Shown here piece by piece: positions 53,076-61,612 of a DNA stretch of 64,000 nucleotides. This stretch comes from Fibrisoma montanum (GTDB taxonomy: Bacteria; Bacteroidota; Bacteroidia; Cytophagales; Spirosomataceae): assembly GCF_003583365.1 (NCBI RefSeq), contig NZ_QXED01000004.1, positions 310,001 to 374,000 of the forward strand, given 5' to 3'. Under the pieces are notes generated by a model. It was given only the letters and a program-made list of their open reading frames with translations. It made no database searches and was not told where the DNA came from. The translations under genes were made by a program, and so were the position numbers. Numbering within the stretch: the stretch's first letter is position 1; each line of letters begins with the position of its first letter.

Positions 53076-53660
53076 ATGGCAGAAAATCACCTGATGATCT
53101 TCGTTAAAAACCCGATTCCCGGCAATGTCAAAACCCGAATTGCCCGTTCGGTTGGTAACGACAAGGCCGTTGAGGTTTACCGGCATCTCCTTCAGTACAC
53201 ACAGCAGCTTACCCGCATGCTGCCTTATAACCGGGTGGTTTACTACGGCGATTTCGTTAACTCCAACGATGGCTGGAATGGCTACGAAAAGCGGTTGCAA
53301 ACCGGCAGGGATCTGGGTCAGCGCATGCACAATGCGTTTCAGGAACAGTTTGCCGCCGGCGCCGAGCGGGTGGTAATTATCGGCAGCGACTGTCTTGATA
53401 TTACTCCGGATCATATTCAGCAGGCATTTCAGGCGCTGTCGCGGGCTGATGTGGTCATTGGGCCCGCCACCGACGGCGGGTATTACCTGCTGGGTATGAA
53501 ACAGTTACATCCGTTGCTGTTCGAAGATAAACCCTGGAGCGAACCCGGTCTTCGCGACCTGACCGAACAGGCGCTACAGGCGCATAATCTAACTTTTGAG
53601 CGGCTGGCCGAGTTATCGGATATTGACGAATGGGAGGATTACGCTAAGTACGTTCGATGA
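53076..53660 (+). CDS. DUF2064 glycosyltransferase (TIGR04282 family)
   Basis: A 194-residue GT-A-like protein of the TIGR04282/DUF2064 family, some members of which take part in arsenosugar biosynthesis. The ATG at 53076 gives MAENHLMIFVKNPIPGNVKTRIA, the conserved opening. IIGSDCLDITPDHIQQAF and VIGPATDGGYYLLGMKQ follow, with W-S-E-P near residue 160. A more upstream frame at 53025 is rejected. It ends four bases into the next gene (ATGA), so both are translationally coupled. The sugar nucleotide is unknown. Confidence 0.88.
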   Translation: MAENHLMIFVKNPIPGNVKTRIARSVGNDKAVEVYRHLLQYTQQLTRMLPYNRVVYYGDFVNSNDGWNGYEKRLQTGRDLGQRMHNAFQEQFAAGAERVVIIGSDCLDITPDHIQQAFQALSRADVVIGPATDGGYYLLGMKQLHPLLFEDKPWSEPGLRDLTEQALQAHNLTFERLAELSDIDEWEDYAKYVR

Positions 53661-54787
53661 ACTGGAAAGAACTTCTTCAGACTACAGCCGTTGGCGCAGA
53701 GGCACACTTTGATCGGCTCAAAAACCGGTTGTTTGGTCGGCTTGATGCCCACAAACCGTATCAGATCGTGTATTACCGGGGCTTCGGCAGCCCGACGGCC
53801 GTGTGGCTCAAAGGGCGCGTACTGCGGCAACGGGATCTGAGCACCCCGAGCGACAACGATACGTTCTGGCAGAATCTGCTGGCTACGTACCAGCGCTTCG
53901 AGAGTGATGAGGTACCGGGCGTGACGGTACGCATACAGGCCTTTGGGCAGACGCACACGACCGTTTCGGACGAGGAAGGGTACTTCGAACTGACCATCAA
54001 CCCGCCCAACGATCTGCTGCCCGGCCGGGCCTGGTTTCCGGTACGGTATGAGCTGCCGGACGTAGTGCAGCCAAACGGCGACCCGGTTATCAAGGATGGC
54101 TACCTGATGATTTCGCCGACGTTCAGCCAGTTTGGGATCATCTCCGACATCGACGATACGGTGCTGGTGACAGAAGCCACCAGCCTGCTGCAAACGGCCA
54201 GACTGACATTCCTGGGCAATGCCTACACGCGGTTGCCATTCGGGGGTGTTGCGGCATTTTACCGGGCGCTGCAGAGTGGGCCGGTTACGACGCTGTTTAA
54301 CCCGATATACTTCGTGTCGAGCAGCCCGTGGAACCTCTACGATCTGCTGGTCGATTTCTTTCGCATTCAGGGGATACCAAAGGGCCCCATTCTTCTGCGT
54401 GATCTGGGCCTCAGCAAAACTCAGTTCATTAAAAGCTCGCACCATGATCATAAGCTCGGCATGATCCGAAAGGTCATGGACGTGAACCCACAGTTGCCGT
54501 TTGTACTCATCGGCGACAGCGGCCAGCAGGACCCCGAAATTTATTCGCAGGTACTGCGGGAAAATCCAGGCCGTATTCTGGCCATCTATATTCGCGACGT
54601 ATCTCAGGAGGATCGGCGCGACGAAGCCGTTCGCGAACTGATCCGCACGGCCGAAGCGGCTCGGGTACCCATGCTGCTGGTGCCCGACACCGTAGCAGCC
54701 GCCGAACATGCAGCCTCGATCGGGCTGATCGACTCCGATACGATCCCGGAGATCCGGGCTGACCGCCGGGCCGATGAGGGGCAGTGA
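53657..54787 (+). CDS. App1-type phosphatidate phosphatase domain protein (DUF2183)
   Basis: A 376-residue protein with a C-terminal App1 catalytic domain, a haloacid dehalogenase-like Mg-dependent phosphatase that in yeast acts on phosphatidate. The DxDxT motif is D164-I-D166-D-T168 (ISDIDDTVLVTEAT). Downstream are YFVSSSPWNLYDLLVDFF, KSSHHDHKLGMIRKVM and LIGDSGQQDPEIYSQVL, containing the later HAD motifs. Residues ~35-150 form a beta-rich lead domain (VRIQAFGQTHTTVSDEEGYFELT). Coupled to the DUF2064 gene by a 4-base overlap. Confidence 0.88.
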   Translation: MNWKELLQTTAVGAEAHFDRLKNRLFGRLDAHKPYQIVYYRGFGSPTAVWLKGRVLRQRDLSTPSDNDTFWQNLLATYQRFESDEVPGVTVRIQAFGQTHTTVSDEEGYFELTINPPNDLLPGRAWFPVRYELPDVVQPNGDPVIKDGYLMISPTFSQFGIISDIDDTVLVTEATSLLQTARLTFLGNAYTRLPFGGVAAFYRALQSGPVTTLFNPIYFVSSSPWNLYDLLVDFFRIQGIPKGPILLRDLGLSKTQFIKSSHHDHKLGMIRKVMDVNPQLPFVLIGDSGQQDPEIYSQVLRENPGRILAIYIRDVSQEDRRDEAVRELIRTAEAARVPMLLVPDTVAAAEHAASIGLIDSDTIPEIRADRRADEGQ

Positions 54788-54877
54788 GACTTTTCAAATG
54801 TATAAAACCCGTTGCTAGGGACGCCTACCTGACCGCTGCTGTATGGCAGGTGCTTAGCTGACTTTCAAACCTACAAA

Positions 54878-54891
54878 TCCGATATATCGGA
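54878..54891. promoter_or_regulatory. Perfect 14-base palindrome
   Basis: TCCGATATATCGGA is a perfect palindrome lying 118 bases before the TPR-HTH regulator start. It could be an operator or chance; there is no further copy noticed. Confidence 0.25.
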
Positions 54892-55008
54892 CCTGAATTG
54901 TATAAGTAAAAATACTTAAAAAATTTAACATCGGGATAGCCGCAGTGTATTGCTGTGTTGTGTAAATTTATCAGCGGTTTTGTTGACAAATGATCTATCC
55001 TACCCTTG

Positions 55009-56790
55009 ATGAATGTTCAATTGTGTATCGTTGCGCTCCTGCTTTTTAGGGCACAACTCCTCTCTGCACCAATAAATCGAGTCCATTTTCAGCAATTGTC
55101 TGATGGAGAGCAATTCACTTATGCTGATGCTTATCTGACCAAACACTGGTTTGACTTTTACGATTCGATACAGCGGCCCGCCAAACGACCAGCCATGCTG
55201 GCGGAATATAACTTTATGAAAGCCGAGGCCAAAGGCCCCAGAGCGGCCACACTTATGCGGGTCTTCTGGTGTCGTAATCAGCAGTTCGTCGATCTCTACG
55301 TCAGAAAACAGGCACAGGGAGTTATTGACTCTCTGGTGTCAATCCGGACGTATGCTCATCAGCACAACCTCCTGGCAGAAGAAGGTATATGCTGGCTGGC
55401 ATGGTGCAAAGTTATCATTGAGCATCCGGGCAAAATGGACGAGCGCACGCGCCGGATACTGGTTTACGACGGGGCCATTCGGGGGATGTCTTTACTGCAA
55501 AATTTACCCTTATCAGTTATTCACCAGTACCACGGAGCTACTTATGACATTATTCATCACATCTGGTGGATGAGTATGTATTTCTTCAAGATTCAGGAGT
55601 ATGATTTAGCCAGACGGGTAGCGGCATTAGGAAACCAATGGGCTCACCCTCAACTGGATACCAAAGAGGGGCATCCTTACGGCTACAACTATTACAAGTG
55701 GCAGTTCCTGAACGATTTAGGTTCTTGCCATCTGCGTTTAGGCAAGTTAAAGGAAGCGGCTTACTGGTATCAGAAAGCATACACCTTTGGTCTTTCGTAT
55801 GGCTCGTCGGTTCACTCTTCCGTTAGCTACGGTAATCTCGGCGTTGTATTGAGCAGACAGGGGAAACACGCAGCCGCCATTCCTTATCTGAAAAAAGCTA
55901 TTGAAGCTGTTCGGCGCGGTAACGACCGGCAGTCTGAATTCAATGCAATGGTGCCGCTGTCAGAGATTTACTTAAAGCTTAAACAATACGATAAAGCTTA
56001 TCCGGCTTTGTTACGATCAATGGCGCTGTATGACTCAGTACGTGCGTTTGTTGACCAAACGGATAGTCTGGATATCATCCCGCTCTTCACGGGCCTGGGT
56101 GAGGTTTACCAGCACCGGGGTGATTTACAGAAAGCCCTTTACTACACTCAACTGGCTAACCGACTGGAGGAGAAACAACGCAAGAACGACGATGCCAGCA
56201 TCTTTCATCAGAAGCAGGAAAAACTCGAAGCCGAAGCTTACCGATCCAAACTGAATCAGATTGACGCCGACCGCGATTACGCCGTATGGCTGCGCAATGC
56301 GTCGATAACGGGGTTGGTGCTGGTTTTACTTATATCATCAGTTTATCTGAGTTATCAACGCAAACGCCGACGTGAGGCAGAACAACAATTAGCGTTTATT
56401 ACACAGGAAGCACGAACTCGAACCGAGCAGCTTGCTCAATTACAACAGCTACGGGAAGCAACTGCCAAATCGGCAACCGACGAAAACCTGCCCCACATCG
56501 CTGAGTTGATGGAACTGGCGATCCTGACCGAGGCCGACTGGGAGCGCTTTCGTGAACTCTTTGAGCAGGTGTACCCGAATTACCTGCTCCGCCTGCGCCA
56601 GAAATACACCCTGCTCACGCCTGCCGAAACGCGTATCATCTGCCTGAGCCGTCTGGCACTGTCGACCAGAGAAATGGCCGATATGCTGGGCATTTCGGCG
56701 GATACCATTGTCAAAACCCGCTACCGGATCCGTAAGAAAACCAACTTGCCCGAAGGGGCCGATCTGGGCGAAGCCTTCGCCGACGTTTGA
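55009..56790 (+). CDS. Membrane-anchored TPR protein with C-terminal LuxR-like HTH
   Basis: A 593-residue sensor-regulator. It has a signal-like N-terminus (LCIVALLLFRAQLLSAPINR), then tetratricopeptide-type helical repeats (~60-400; for example LGSCHLRLGKLKEAAYWYQKA and YLKKAIEAVRRGN). One membrane helix follows (~430-448; SITGLVLVLLISSVYLSY), then a basic coiled-coil linker and a LuxR-type helix-turn-helix (~540-590; LTPAETRIICLSRLALSTREMADMLGISADTIVKTRYRIRKK). A periplasmic TPR sensing part with cytoplasmic DNA-binding part is inferred from this order. ATG at 55009 is chosen over the overlapping TTG at 55006. Targets are unknown. Confidence 0.85.
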   Translation: MNVQLCIVALLLFRAQLLSAPINRVHFQQLSDGEQFTYADAYLTKHWFDFYDSIQRPAKRPAMLAEYNFMKAEAKGPRAATLMRVFWCRNQQFVDLYVRKQAQGVIDSLVSIRTYAHQHNLLAEEGICWLAWCKVIIEHPGKMDERTRRILVYDGAIRGMSLLQNLPLSVIHQYHGATYDIIHHIWWMSMYFFKIQEYDLARRVAALGNQWAHPQLDTKEGHPYGYNYYKWQFLNDLGSCHLRLGKLKEAAYWYQKAYTFGLSYGSSVHSSVSYGNLGVVLSRQGKHAAAIPYLKKAIEAVRRGNDRQSEFNAMVPLSEIYLKLKQYDKAYPALLRSMALYDSVRAFVDQTDSLDIIPLFTGLGEVYQHRGDLQKALYYTQLANRLEEKQRKNDDASIFHQKQEKLEAEAYRSKLNQIDADRDYAVWLRNASITGLVLVLLISSVYLSYQRKRRREAEQQLAFITQEARTRTEQLAQLQQLREATAKSATDENLPHIAELMELAILTEADWERFRELFEQVYPNYLLRLRQKYTLLTPAETRIICLSRLALSTREMADMLGISADTIVKTRYRIRKKTNLPEGADLGEAFADV

Positions 56791-56816
56791 TTCCCGGGTA
56801 TGTGAAACGGCGTTCT

Positions 56817-56849
56817 CTCTACTAGTTCTACTCAGCCATATTAGTAGAG
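56817..56849 (+). terminator. Weak hairpin after the TPR-HTH gene
   Basis: CTCTACTA (56817-56824) and TAGTAGAG (56842-56849) pair around a 17-base loop 27 bases after the stop. No clear U-tract. Confidence 0.3.
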
Positions 56850-57002
56850 TAAGACGATGCTGCTCGCTGTCTATCAGGCAACTAATAATTGTCCGGGTAT
56901 TTGTCCGGGTGGGTTTTCTTTGCTGTCAATCCGAAGTTACATAGGTTAACGCAAGCTTTCCGCTTCTACCTTTTAACTTTTTCCTATATAAAAAACTTCA
57001 CT

Positions 57003-57710
57003 ATGAAAAAGCTTGCACTCACCCTCCTCATTCTTCCGGCTTTCTGCCTGCTGGCCACCGCCCAGACCATGCCCACAGCCGACGAAGTCATTGACAAATA
57101 CCTTGCGGCCATCGGCGGTAAAAAAGCCCTGATGAAGGTCAAAGACGTGACGTCTGAGGGCTCGTTACAGTACGATAATGCCCTGATAAAAATCTCGTTA
57201 AAGCGTAAAGCACCGGCTAAGGCAATGACGCTGATTACGGGCGACAATGGCCAGCTTCTTTACAAATTTGTGACAGATGGGACCAGCGCGGTCGATGTTA
57301 CCCAGCAGGGTACCAACCGCCAAAGTGAACAGAATACCCGACTTTCCCTGATGTATAACCGGTTTTGCCCAGAGCTGGTGTACAAAGCAGAAAGCATCAA
57401 ATCGACGCTTGAGGGTAAGGAGCCGATCGACGGTCAGGAGGCTTATAAAGTCACCAGTACGTTTGCTGATGGTACCCCTTTTTGTACCAACTATTACGAC
57501 GTGGCAACCGGCCTGAAAGTACAGACGATTATCAAGTGGGACCAGAACCGTACCGCCACGCTTAAGCCTAGCGATTACAGGGCGGTCGATGGCGTAAAGA
57601 TCCCGTTTGTTTCGATGTACCAGGAAAACGGTGGCGGTGTGTCCAAGACCCAACTAAACTCGGTCCAGATCAACAAAGGCGTCAGCGACACTGAGTTCAA
57701 CGTGCAGTAA
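57003..57710 (+). CDS. LolA-like outer-membrane lipoprotein-sorting fold protein (tandem copy 1)
   Basis: A 235-residue exported protein. The ATG at 57003 gives signal peptide MKKLALTLLILPAFCLLATA; 38 upstream in-frame codons look non-coding. The mature part begins TMPTADEVIDKYLAAIGGKKALMKVKDVTSEGS, the opening seen in LolA/LolB-like 'lipoprotein-sorting' domain proteins of Bacteroidota. KAPAKAMTLITGDNG, KVTSTFADGTPFCTNYYDVATGLKVQ and RAVDGVKIPF follow. Such proteins bind hydrophobic ligands in the envelope; the cargo is unknown. It shares the GGKKALMKVKDVTS block with the next gene. Confidence 0.82.
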   Translation: MKKLALTLLILPAFCLLATAQTMPTADEVIDKYLAAIGGKKALMKVKDVTSEGSLQYDNALIKISLKRKAPAKAMTLITGDNGQLLYKFVTDGTSAVDVTQQGTNRQSEQNTRLSLMYNRFCPELVYKAESIKSTLEGKEPIDGQEAYKVTSTFADGTPFCTNYYDVATGLKVQTIIKWDQNRTATLKPSDYRAVDGVKIPFVSMYQENGGGVSKTQLNSVQINKGVSDTEFNVQ

Positions 57711-57738
57711 ACCTATCCATCCCGTAACTATCACCCCT

Positions 57739-58443
57739 ATGAAAAAGCTATTTCTTACCCTGCTCCTCTTACCTGTTCTTCTCGGATCGGCTACCGCCCA
57801 GACCCTGCCCACGGCCGACGAAGTCATCAACAAGTACCTTACGGCCATCGGCGGTAAAAAAGCCCTGATGAAGGTCAAAGACGTGACCTCTCAGTTAACA
57901 CTGCAGGTTAATGACATTCCTTTGCAACTTACGACTAAGCAAAAAGCCCCGGCTAAGTCATTACAGATCACAACCGATGACAAGGGCCAGCTTATTTACA
58001 AAACTGCAACCGATGGTACCCGCATGATAGCGGTTAGTCCGCAGGGGACGGTTCCTGTGAATGGGCCAATTGCCAAACGTTCGATCATGGCCTATGGATT
58101 ATTTCCGGAGCTGTCGTACAAAGCAGAAGGCATCAAGTCAACGGTTGAGGGCAAGGAACAGATTGATGGTCGCGATACGTATAAAGTAACCAGCACATTC
58201 GCAGACGGTAGTCCATTGTGGACAGATTACTATGATGCCGAAACCGGACTGAAAGTGCAGAACATTGGCATGTTTGATACAGATGGAGCTAGAACCACCA
58301 AGTTTACCGACTACAAAGAGGTGAACGGGGTGAAAATTCCATTTAGCACGAACATTGTGTCGCAGAGCATGACTATTTCATTGAAATTGAATTCAGTAGA
58401 AGTTAACAAAGGCATTAGCGACGCGGAGTTTGCGGTTCAGTAA
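57739..58443 (+). CDS. LolA-like outer-membrane lipoprotein-sorting fold protein (tandem copy 2)
   Basis: A 234-residue tandem paralog 28 bases downstream of the first copy. Signal peptide MKKLFLTLLLLPVLLGSATA. The first ~60 residues are nearly the same as copy 1 (TLPTADEVINKYLTAIGGKK). The middle has diverged (LTLQVNDIPLQLTTKQKAPAKSLQITTDDKG, MIAVSPQGTVPVNGPIAKRS), while the end stays close (FTDYKEVNGVKIPFSTNI). Unequal divergence after tandem duplication suggests different ligands in the same transport step. A strong hairpin after the stop closes the two-gene unit. Confidence 0.85.
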   Translation: MKKLFLTLLLLPVLLGSATAQTLPTADEVINKYLTAIGGKKALMKVKDVTSQLTLQVNDIPLQLTTKQKAPAKSLQITTDDKGQLIYKTATDGTRMIAVSPQGTVPVNGPIAKRSIMAYGLFPELSYKAEGIKSTVEGKEQIDGRDTYKVTSTFADGSPLWTDYYDAETGLKVQNIGMFDTDGARTTKFTDYKEVNGVKIPFSTNIVSQSMTISLKLNSVEVNKGISDAEFAVQ

Positions 58444-58477
58444 AGCGTCAGGTTTAAGTAAGTACCTACCTGCGTCC

Positions 58478-58513
58478 GTATATAAAACTGCCCATGTGAG
58501 CAGTTTTATATAC
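58478..58513. terminator. Terminator hairpin after the LolA-like pair
   Basis: Perfect 14-base arms 58478-58491 and 58500-58513 around an 8-base loop, A/T-rich at the base and extended by one C-G pair, then CGTTTT. It separates the tandem pair from the convergent PmoB-like gene. Confidence 0.8.
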
Positions 58514-58583
58514 GCGTTTTGCCAACTTGCTTTTGCTATCGAGTCAGACGTACGTCAGACACTTTACAGACGAGTAAAGAGCA

Positions 58584-60275
58584 TTACAGCAAACTCTCTT
58601 TCACCTGCGTATCAAACACGCCCGTCAGTACGCGGCCGTTGCGCTTGACCTGAATCCAGATGCGGTAGTGGCCCGCCCGTGGGAACGCATACGGAAACTC
58701 AACCATGTTGTTGACGGTCATGGTGTGGTTCATCGTGGGCATGGCGGCCATGATCAGCTTGTTCTTTTCGGCTTCCGGTAAATTCCTGAGCTTCGCTACG
58801 TACGCATCAATACTGTCTCGGAAGAGTTTAGGGTCGGGGAGTTTCACCGTCCGGGCTGTATCAGCAATGCGGCTGACCATCGACTCTTCGGCCGCCATGG
58901 AATACGTACCGACCGGGTGCAGGTGAATGTAGACCGTACCATCGGAGCGCACAATGGCTGCGTGACCGCTCATGCCCAGATACGGTTCCAGTTTGGCGGC
59001 TTTGCCCTGCTCGTCGGCAACGGCAAATTTGAGCATATAGGGCTTGCCGACTTCCAGAATTGGGCTGGGTTTGTCGGTCCAGACCATAGTGGACCCGTCG
59101 TCCAGTCTGGCACTGGCACTTGGCTTGCCGCAACTCACCATGTCATCGTCGAGGTGCAGCTTGCCGATGGCGTTCGATTTGACCCCCATCGGTTCGGTAA
59201 CCAGCCAGCTATCGTCGGCATCCGTTGGCGTGCGGGCGGCTGCCTGTTCGGCCGATAGCTTGACGAAAGGCACCTCGACCGTATCCGTCAGCGTTTCGGC
59301 ATAACCCGACCGGTACACGACATCGGCGTAGAGCAGGTACCGCCCACCGGGCAGCGCCGGCAATTTCGACTCATACCGCAACGTATCACGTCGGTCGGGA
59401 TGGAGGTGCGCAAAGGCGTCCAGACCGGGCGTTCTGACCAGAAAAACGTGCATCAGCTTCCCGTGGTCGGGCACGATAAAACTCAGCGGCCGACGCCACC
59501 GACGGTTCTGCGCAAAGCCGGTCGTGTCGACCTGAATCGTAAGAGCAAGCTGGCCGTTCTCGGGTTTTACAACGGAGTTGACAGGAAGTCGGCGGTAGAG
59601 CTGATCGGTCTGATATTCATCGGCCCAACTGTCCCACCAGGTTCGTCCACCGGCCAGCAGCAGCACCAGCAGTACTGCGCCGATGCTCATGCCGACGATC
59701 CGTTTCCGGCGGAACACGGGCGGGGCCGACTGGCCGGGCTGGAGAGTCCCATCGGCCGAACTGGCTCCGATGATGGTCACCATCAGTACGACCAGCAACA
59801 AACCCAGTATCGACAGGATAATACCGGTTTCGGCGGGCATGGTTCGCTGGGCCGTGGCTACCGACATCACCGGCGCGACCACCGTTGCTTTTCCGTCGGG
59901 GCCGTCGATCTGGAGTTCAACACTCGTGGAACCACTTTCCATGAACCAGACGTCGCCGGTAAACTGCGTGGATGAGACCGCGTTGAGTTGATCATGCGTA
60001 GGGGCCCCTTCGTCGCCGGTCCAGAAATACACCGGCCGGGCCTGAATGGTTTTAACCTGTCCCTGCTCCACAAATACAGTCACCTTAGCGGTTCCCGGCA
60101 CAACGTCCGGTGGCTGCACATTGATCAGCACCCGGTACTTACCGGCCTGTTTCTGCACCAGCACACCGGGGCTGCCCACGTGAGCGTAGCTGATGAGCGA
60201 AAGGGCAAATGCGTAAATGAATGAATAAAGGAAGACGAGTTTGTTGCCTCGCGACCAGATTCGGGTTGGATTCAT
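58584..60275 (-). CDS. His-rich envelope protein with PmoB-like layout
   Basis: A 563-residue protein. The signal peptide probably ends SYA|H, leaving His32 as the mature N-terminus, as in the copper subunit PmoB (His33 in M. capsulatus). A beta domain (~32-140) is followed by helix 1 (~150-170), a cytoplasmic loop, helix 2 (~196-210) and then a large His-rich extracytoplasmic part. That part has DHGKLMHVFLV, AFAHLHP (H290, H292), a YtkA-like strand set (LPALPGGRYLLYADVVYRSG) and a repeat of the pattern at GHAAIVRSDGTVYIHLHP (H438, H451, H453). The order signal - His - beta domain - two helices - beta domain is that of PmoB, but the PmoB HxH in the first domain is absent. Copper binding is inferred. 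Confidence 0.6.
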   Translation of the reverse strand: MNPTRIWSRGNKLVFLYSFIYAFALSLISYAHVGSPGVLVQKQAGKYRVLINVQPPDVVPGTAKVTVFVEQGQVKTIQARPVYFWTGDEGAPTHDQLNAVSSTQFTGDVWFMESGSTSVELQIDGPDGKATVVAPVMSVATAQRTMPAETGIILSILGLLLVVLMVTIIGASSADGTLQPGQSAPPVFRRKRIVGMSIGAVLLVLLLAGGRTWWDSWADEYQTDQLYRRLPVNSVVKPENGQLALTIQVDTTGFAQNRRWRRPLSFIVPDHGKLMHVFLVRTPGLDAFAHLHPDRRDTLRYESKLPALPGGRYLLYADVVYRSGYAETLTDTVEVPFVKLSAEQAAARTPTDADDSWLVTEPMGVKSNAIGKLHLDDDMVSCGKPSASARLDDGSTMVWTDKPSPILEVGKPYMLKFAVADEQGKAAKLEPYLGMSGHAAIVRSDGTVYIHLHPVGTYSMAAEESMVSRIADTARTVKLPDPKLFRDSIDAYVAKLRNLPEAEKNKLIMAAMPTMNHTMTVNNMVEFPYAFPRAGHYRIWIQVKRNGRVLTGVFDTQVKESLL

Positions 60276-60300
60276 GGTTGTTTGGTTTCTTTTGCGTTCG

Positions 60301-60360
60301 GGTCTGACGGTACGTCAGACCCGTTTGTTTGAGTCAGGCGGTCTGACGTATCGTCAGACC
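60301..60360. repeat. Twin 21-base palindromes between the PmoB-like and PmoC-like genes
   Basis: GGTCTGACG-N3-CGTCAGACC occurs twice, at 60301-60321 (centre GTA) and 60340-60360 (centre TAT), 18 bases apart. The first is extended by one more G-C pair. Together they occupy most of the 113-base gap between two co-directional genes. They could be operators, or mRNA hairpins setting the ratio of the two proteins. A degenerate half-copy lies near 58542-58560. Confidence 0.8.
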
Positions 60361-60388
60361 ATTGGGCTCCGGTCTGGCCTCCTTTTCC

Positions 60389-61612
60389 TTACCTCACTAC
60401 CCGTTTCATCCAGTTGCCCCACCAGAGGCCAATCCGGGCGGAGATGGCCGCGTATAGGATGGCAAACGCAAAGTTTTTGGCGAATACGGCCGTTGGCTCC
60501 AGCAGACCTGGGTGGAACTCGTAGCGGTACTTCCAGTCCGGAGGGCTGTCGTATGACCACGCGTTCGACAGGAAGAACCAGTTGCGGGCGTAGGGCGACG
60601 TGTGCAGGAACTCCCCAAACGGCCATTGAACCGCCAGGAACAGCACCATGAAGACAACCGCGGCAAGACCAGCCAGTATCCAGTCGTTGCCTTTATAGCG
60701 TTTCATGAGCTGGTCCAGCGCAAAGGCCGGTACGATCAGCAGCAGCGGAAACGAAAACGCCTGATACGTCGTGATGGGGTTATACACCGGACCAAGCTTG
60801 GGTGTAGCCGAAAACAGAGGCAGTATCCAGTTGGGAAGCAGCAGCGTGATCATGTATACGGCCGTGATGATCGTAATCGGGTTCTTCAGCATCGACGCCC
60901 GGCCAACCGCCAGCAGGTAGATCGGAAAGGCGATGGCGGCTGTGGTGTAGCAGAGGGAGTTGTGCATCAGCCACTTGCCCATGTTTTCAGACAGCAGAAC
61001 GTACAAGACCGTCAGCAGCAGGCCGGCGGCAATACCGAACAGCAGTTTCAGGCGGCTGGCCCGTCGCTGGTCCAGGTCGTTGGTCAGGGTTTGGCTGCGG
61101 GTGCGGTTCTGCAGCGCCAGCACCCCGATCATCGCTCCGAATTGCACCATCATCATGCCCAGCACCAGCACCGTATGCGGGGGTGTCAGAATCTGGACAT
61201 CCAGTCCGTAGGTGTTGTGCCACCAATCGTCGAAAGGGGCCGAGGTTAGCATGGCCATAGCACCCCACACGCAATAAAGCGCGCCCAGCGAGCCGTAGAA
61301 AACACCCCAGAAGCGAACGGAACCGGCCCGCTCGGGGTGTTTTTTTTGAAAGGTCATGCTGAGGATCTGGTAACCCGAAAACAGGCCGGATACGACAGCG
61401 CCGACGTACATGACCAGGTGCGGAGGAGCAAACAGCCCATCGCGGCCGATGCTGATGTGCCACATGATGTCCCAGAGCAGCCCCCAGACAATACATAATG
61501 ACGCAAACACGACAGCATAGACGTACGTGGGAATGCCCAGCCGCCAGTCAATGGCGCGGGACCGGACAGCTTCAGCCGAGGGAGAAAAGGAGGAAGGGAT
61601 CGTTGATTCCAT
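60389..61612 (-). CDS. Multi-pass membrane protein with PmoC-like metal-ligand spacing
   Basis: A 407-residue protein with about ten membrane helices. Helices 1-2 carry WDIMWHISIGRDGLFAPPH: D48-x3-H52-x12-H65. Helices 3-4 carry DDWWHNTYGLDVQILTPPH: D128-x3-H132-x13-H146. These spacings equal those of the CuC site (D156, H160, H173) and the CuD site (N227, H231, H245) of particulate methane monooxygenase subunit PmoC, and H..I.RD..F.P.H residues also align. Overall length and helix number differ from PmoC (about 250-290 residues), so homology is distant at best. It is upstream of the PmoB-like gene, likely in one operon. A PmoA-like gene is not seen. Substrate unknown. Confidence 0.6.
   Translation of the reverse strand: MESTIPSSFSPSAEAVRSRAIDWRLGIPTYVYAVVFASLCIVWGLLWDIMWHISIGRDGLFAPPHLVMYVGAVVSGLFSGYQILSMTFQKKHPERAGSVRFWGVFYGSLGALYCVWGAMAMLTSAPFDDWWHNTYGLDVQILTPPHTVLVLGMMMVQFGAMIGVLALQNRTRSQTLTNDLDQRRASRLKLLFGIAAGLLLTVLYVLLSENMGKWLMHNSLCYTTAAIAFPIYLLAVGRASMLKNPITIITAVYMITLLLPNWILPLFSATPKLGPVYNPITTYQAFSFPLLLIVPAFALDQLMKRYKGNDWILAGLAAVVFMVLFLAVQWPFGEFLHTSPYARNWFFLSNAWSYDSPPDWKYRYEFHPGLLEPTAVFAKNFAFAILYAAISARIGLWWGNWMKRVVR

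Noticed and set aside
53639-54709. Long open frame on the minus strand opposite the App1-type gene
   Set aside because: The plus strand carries a recognisable DxDxT phosphatase with translational coupling; the antisense frame has no domain.
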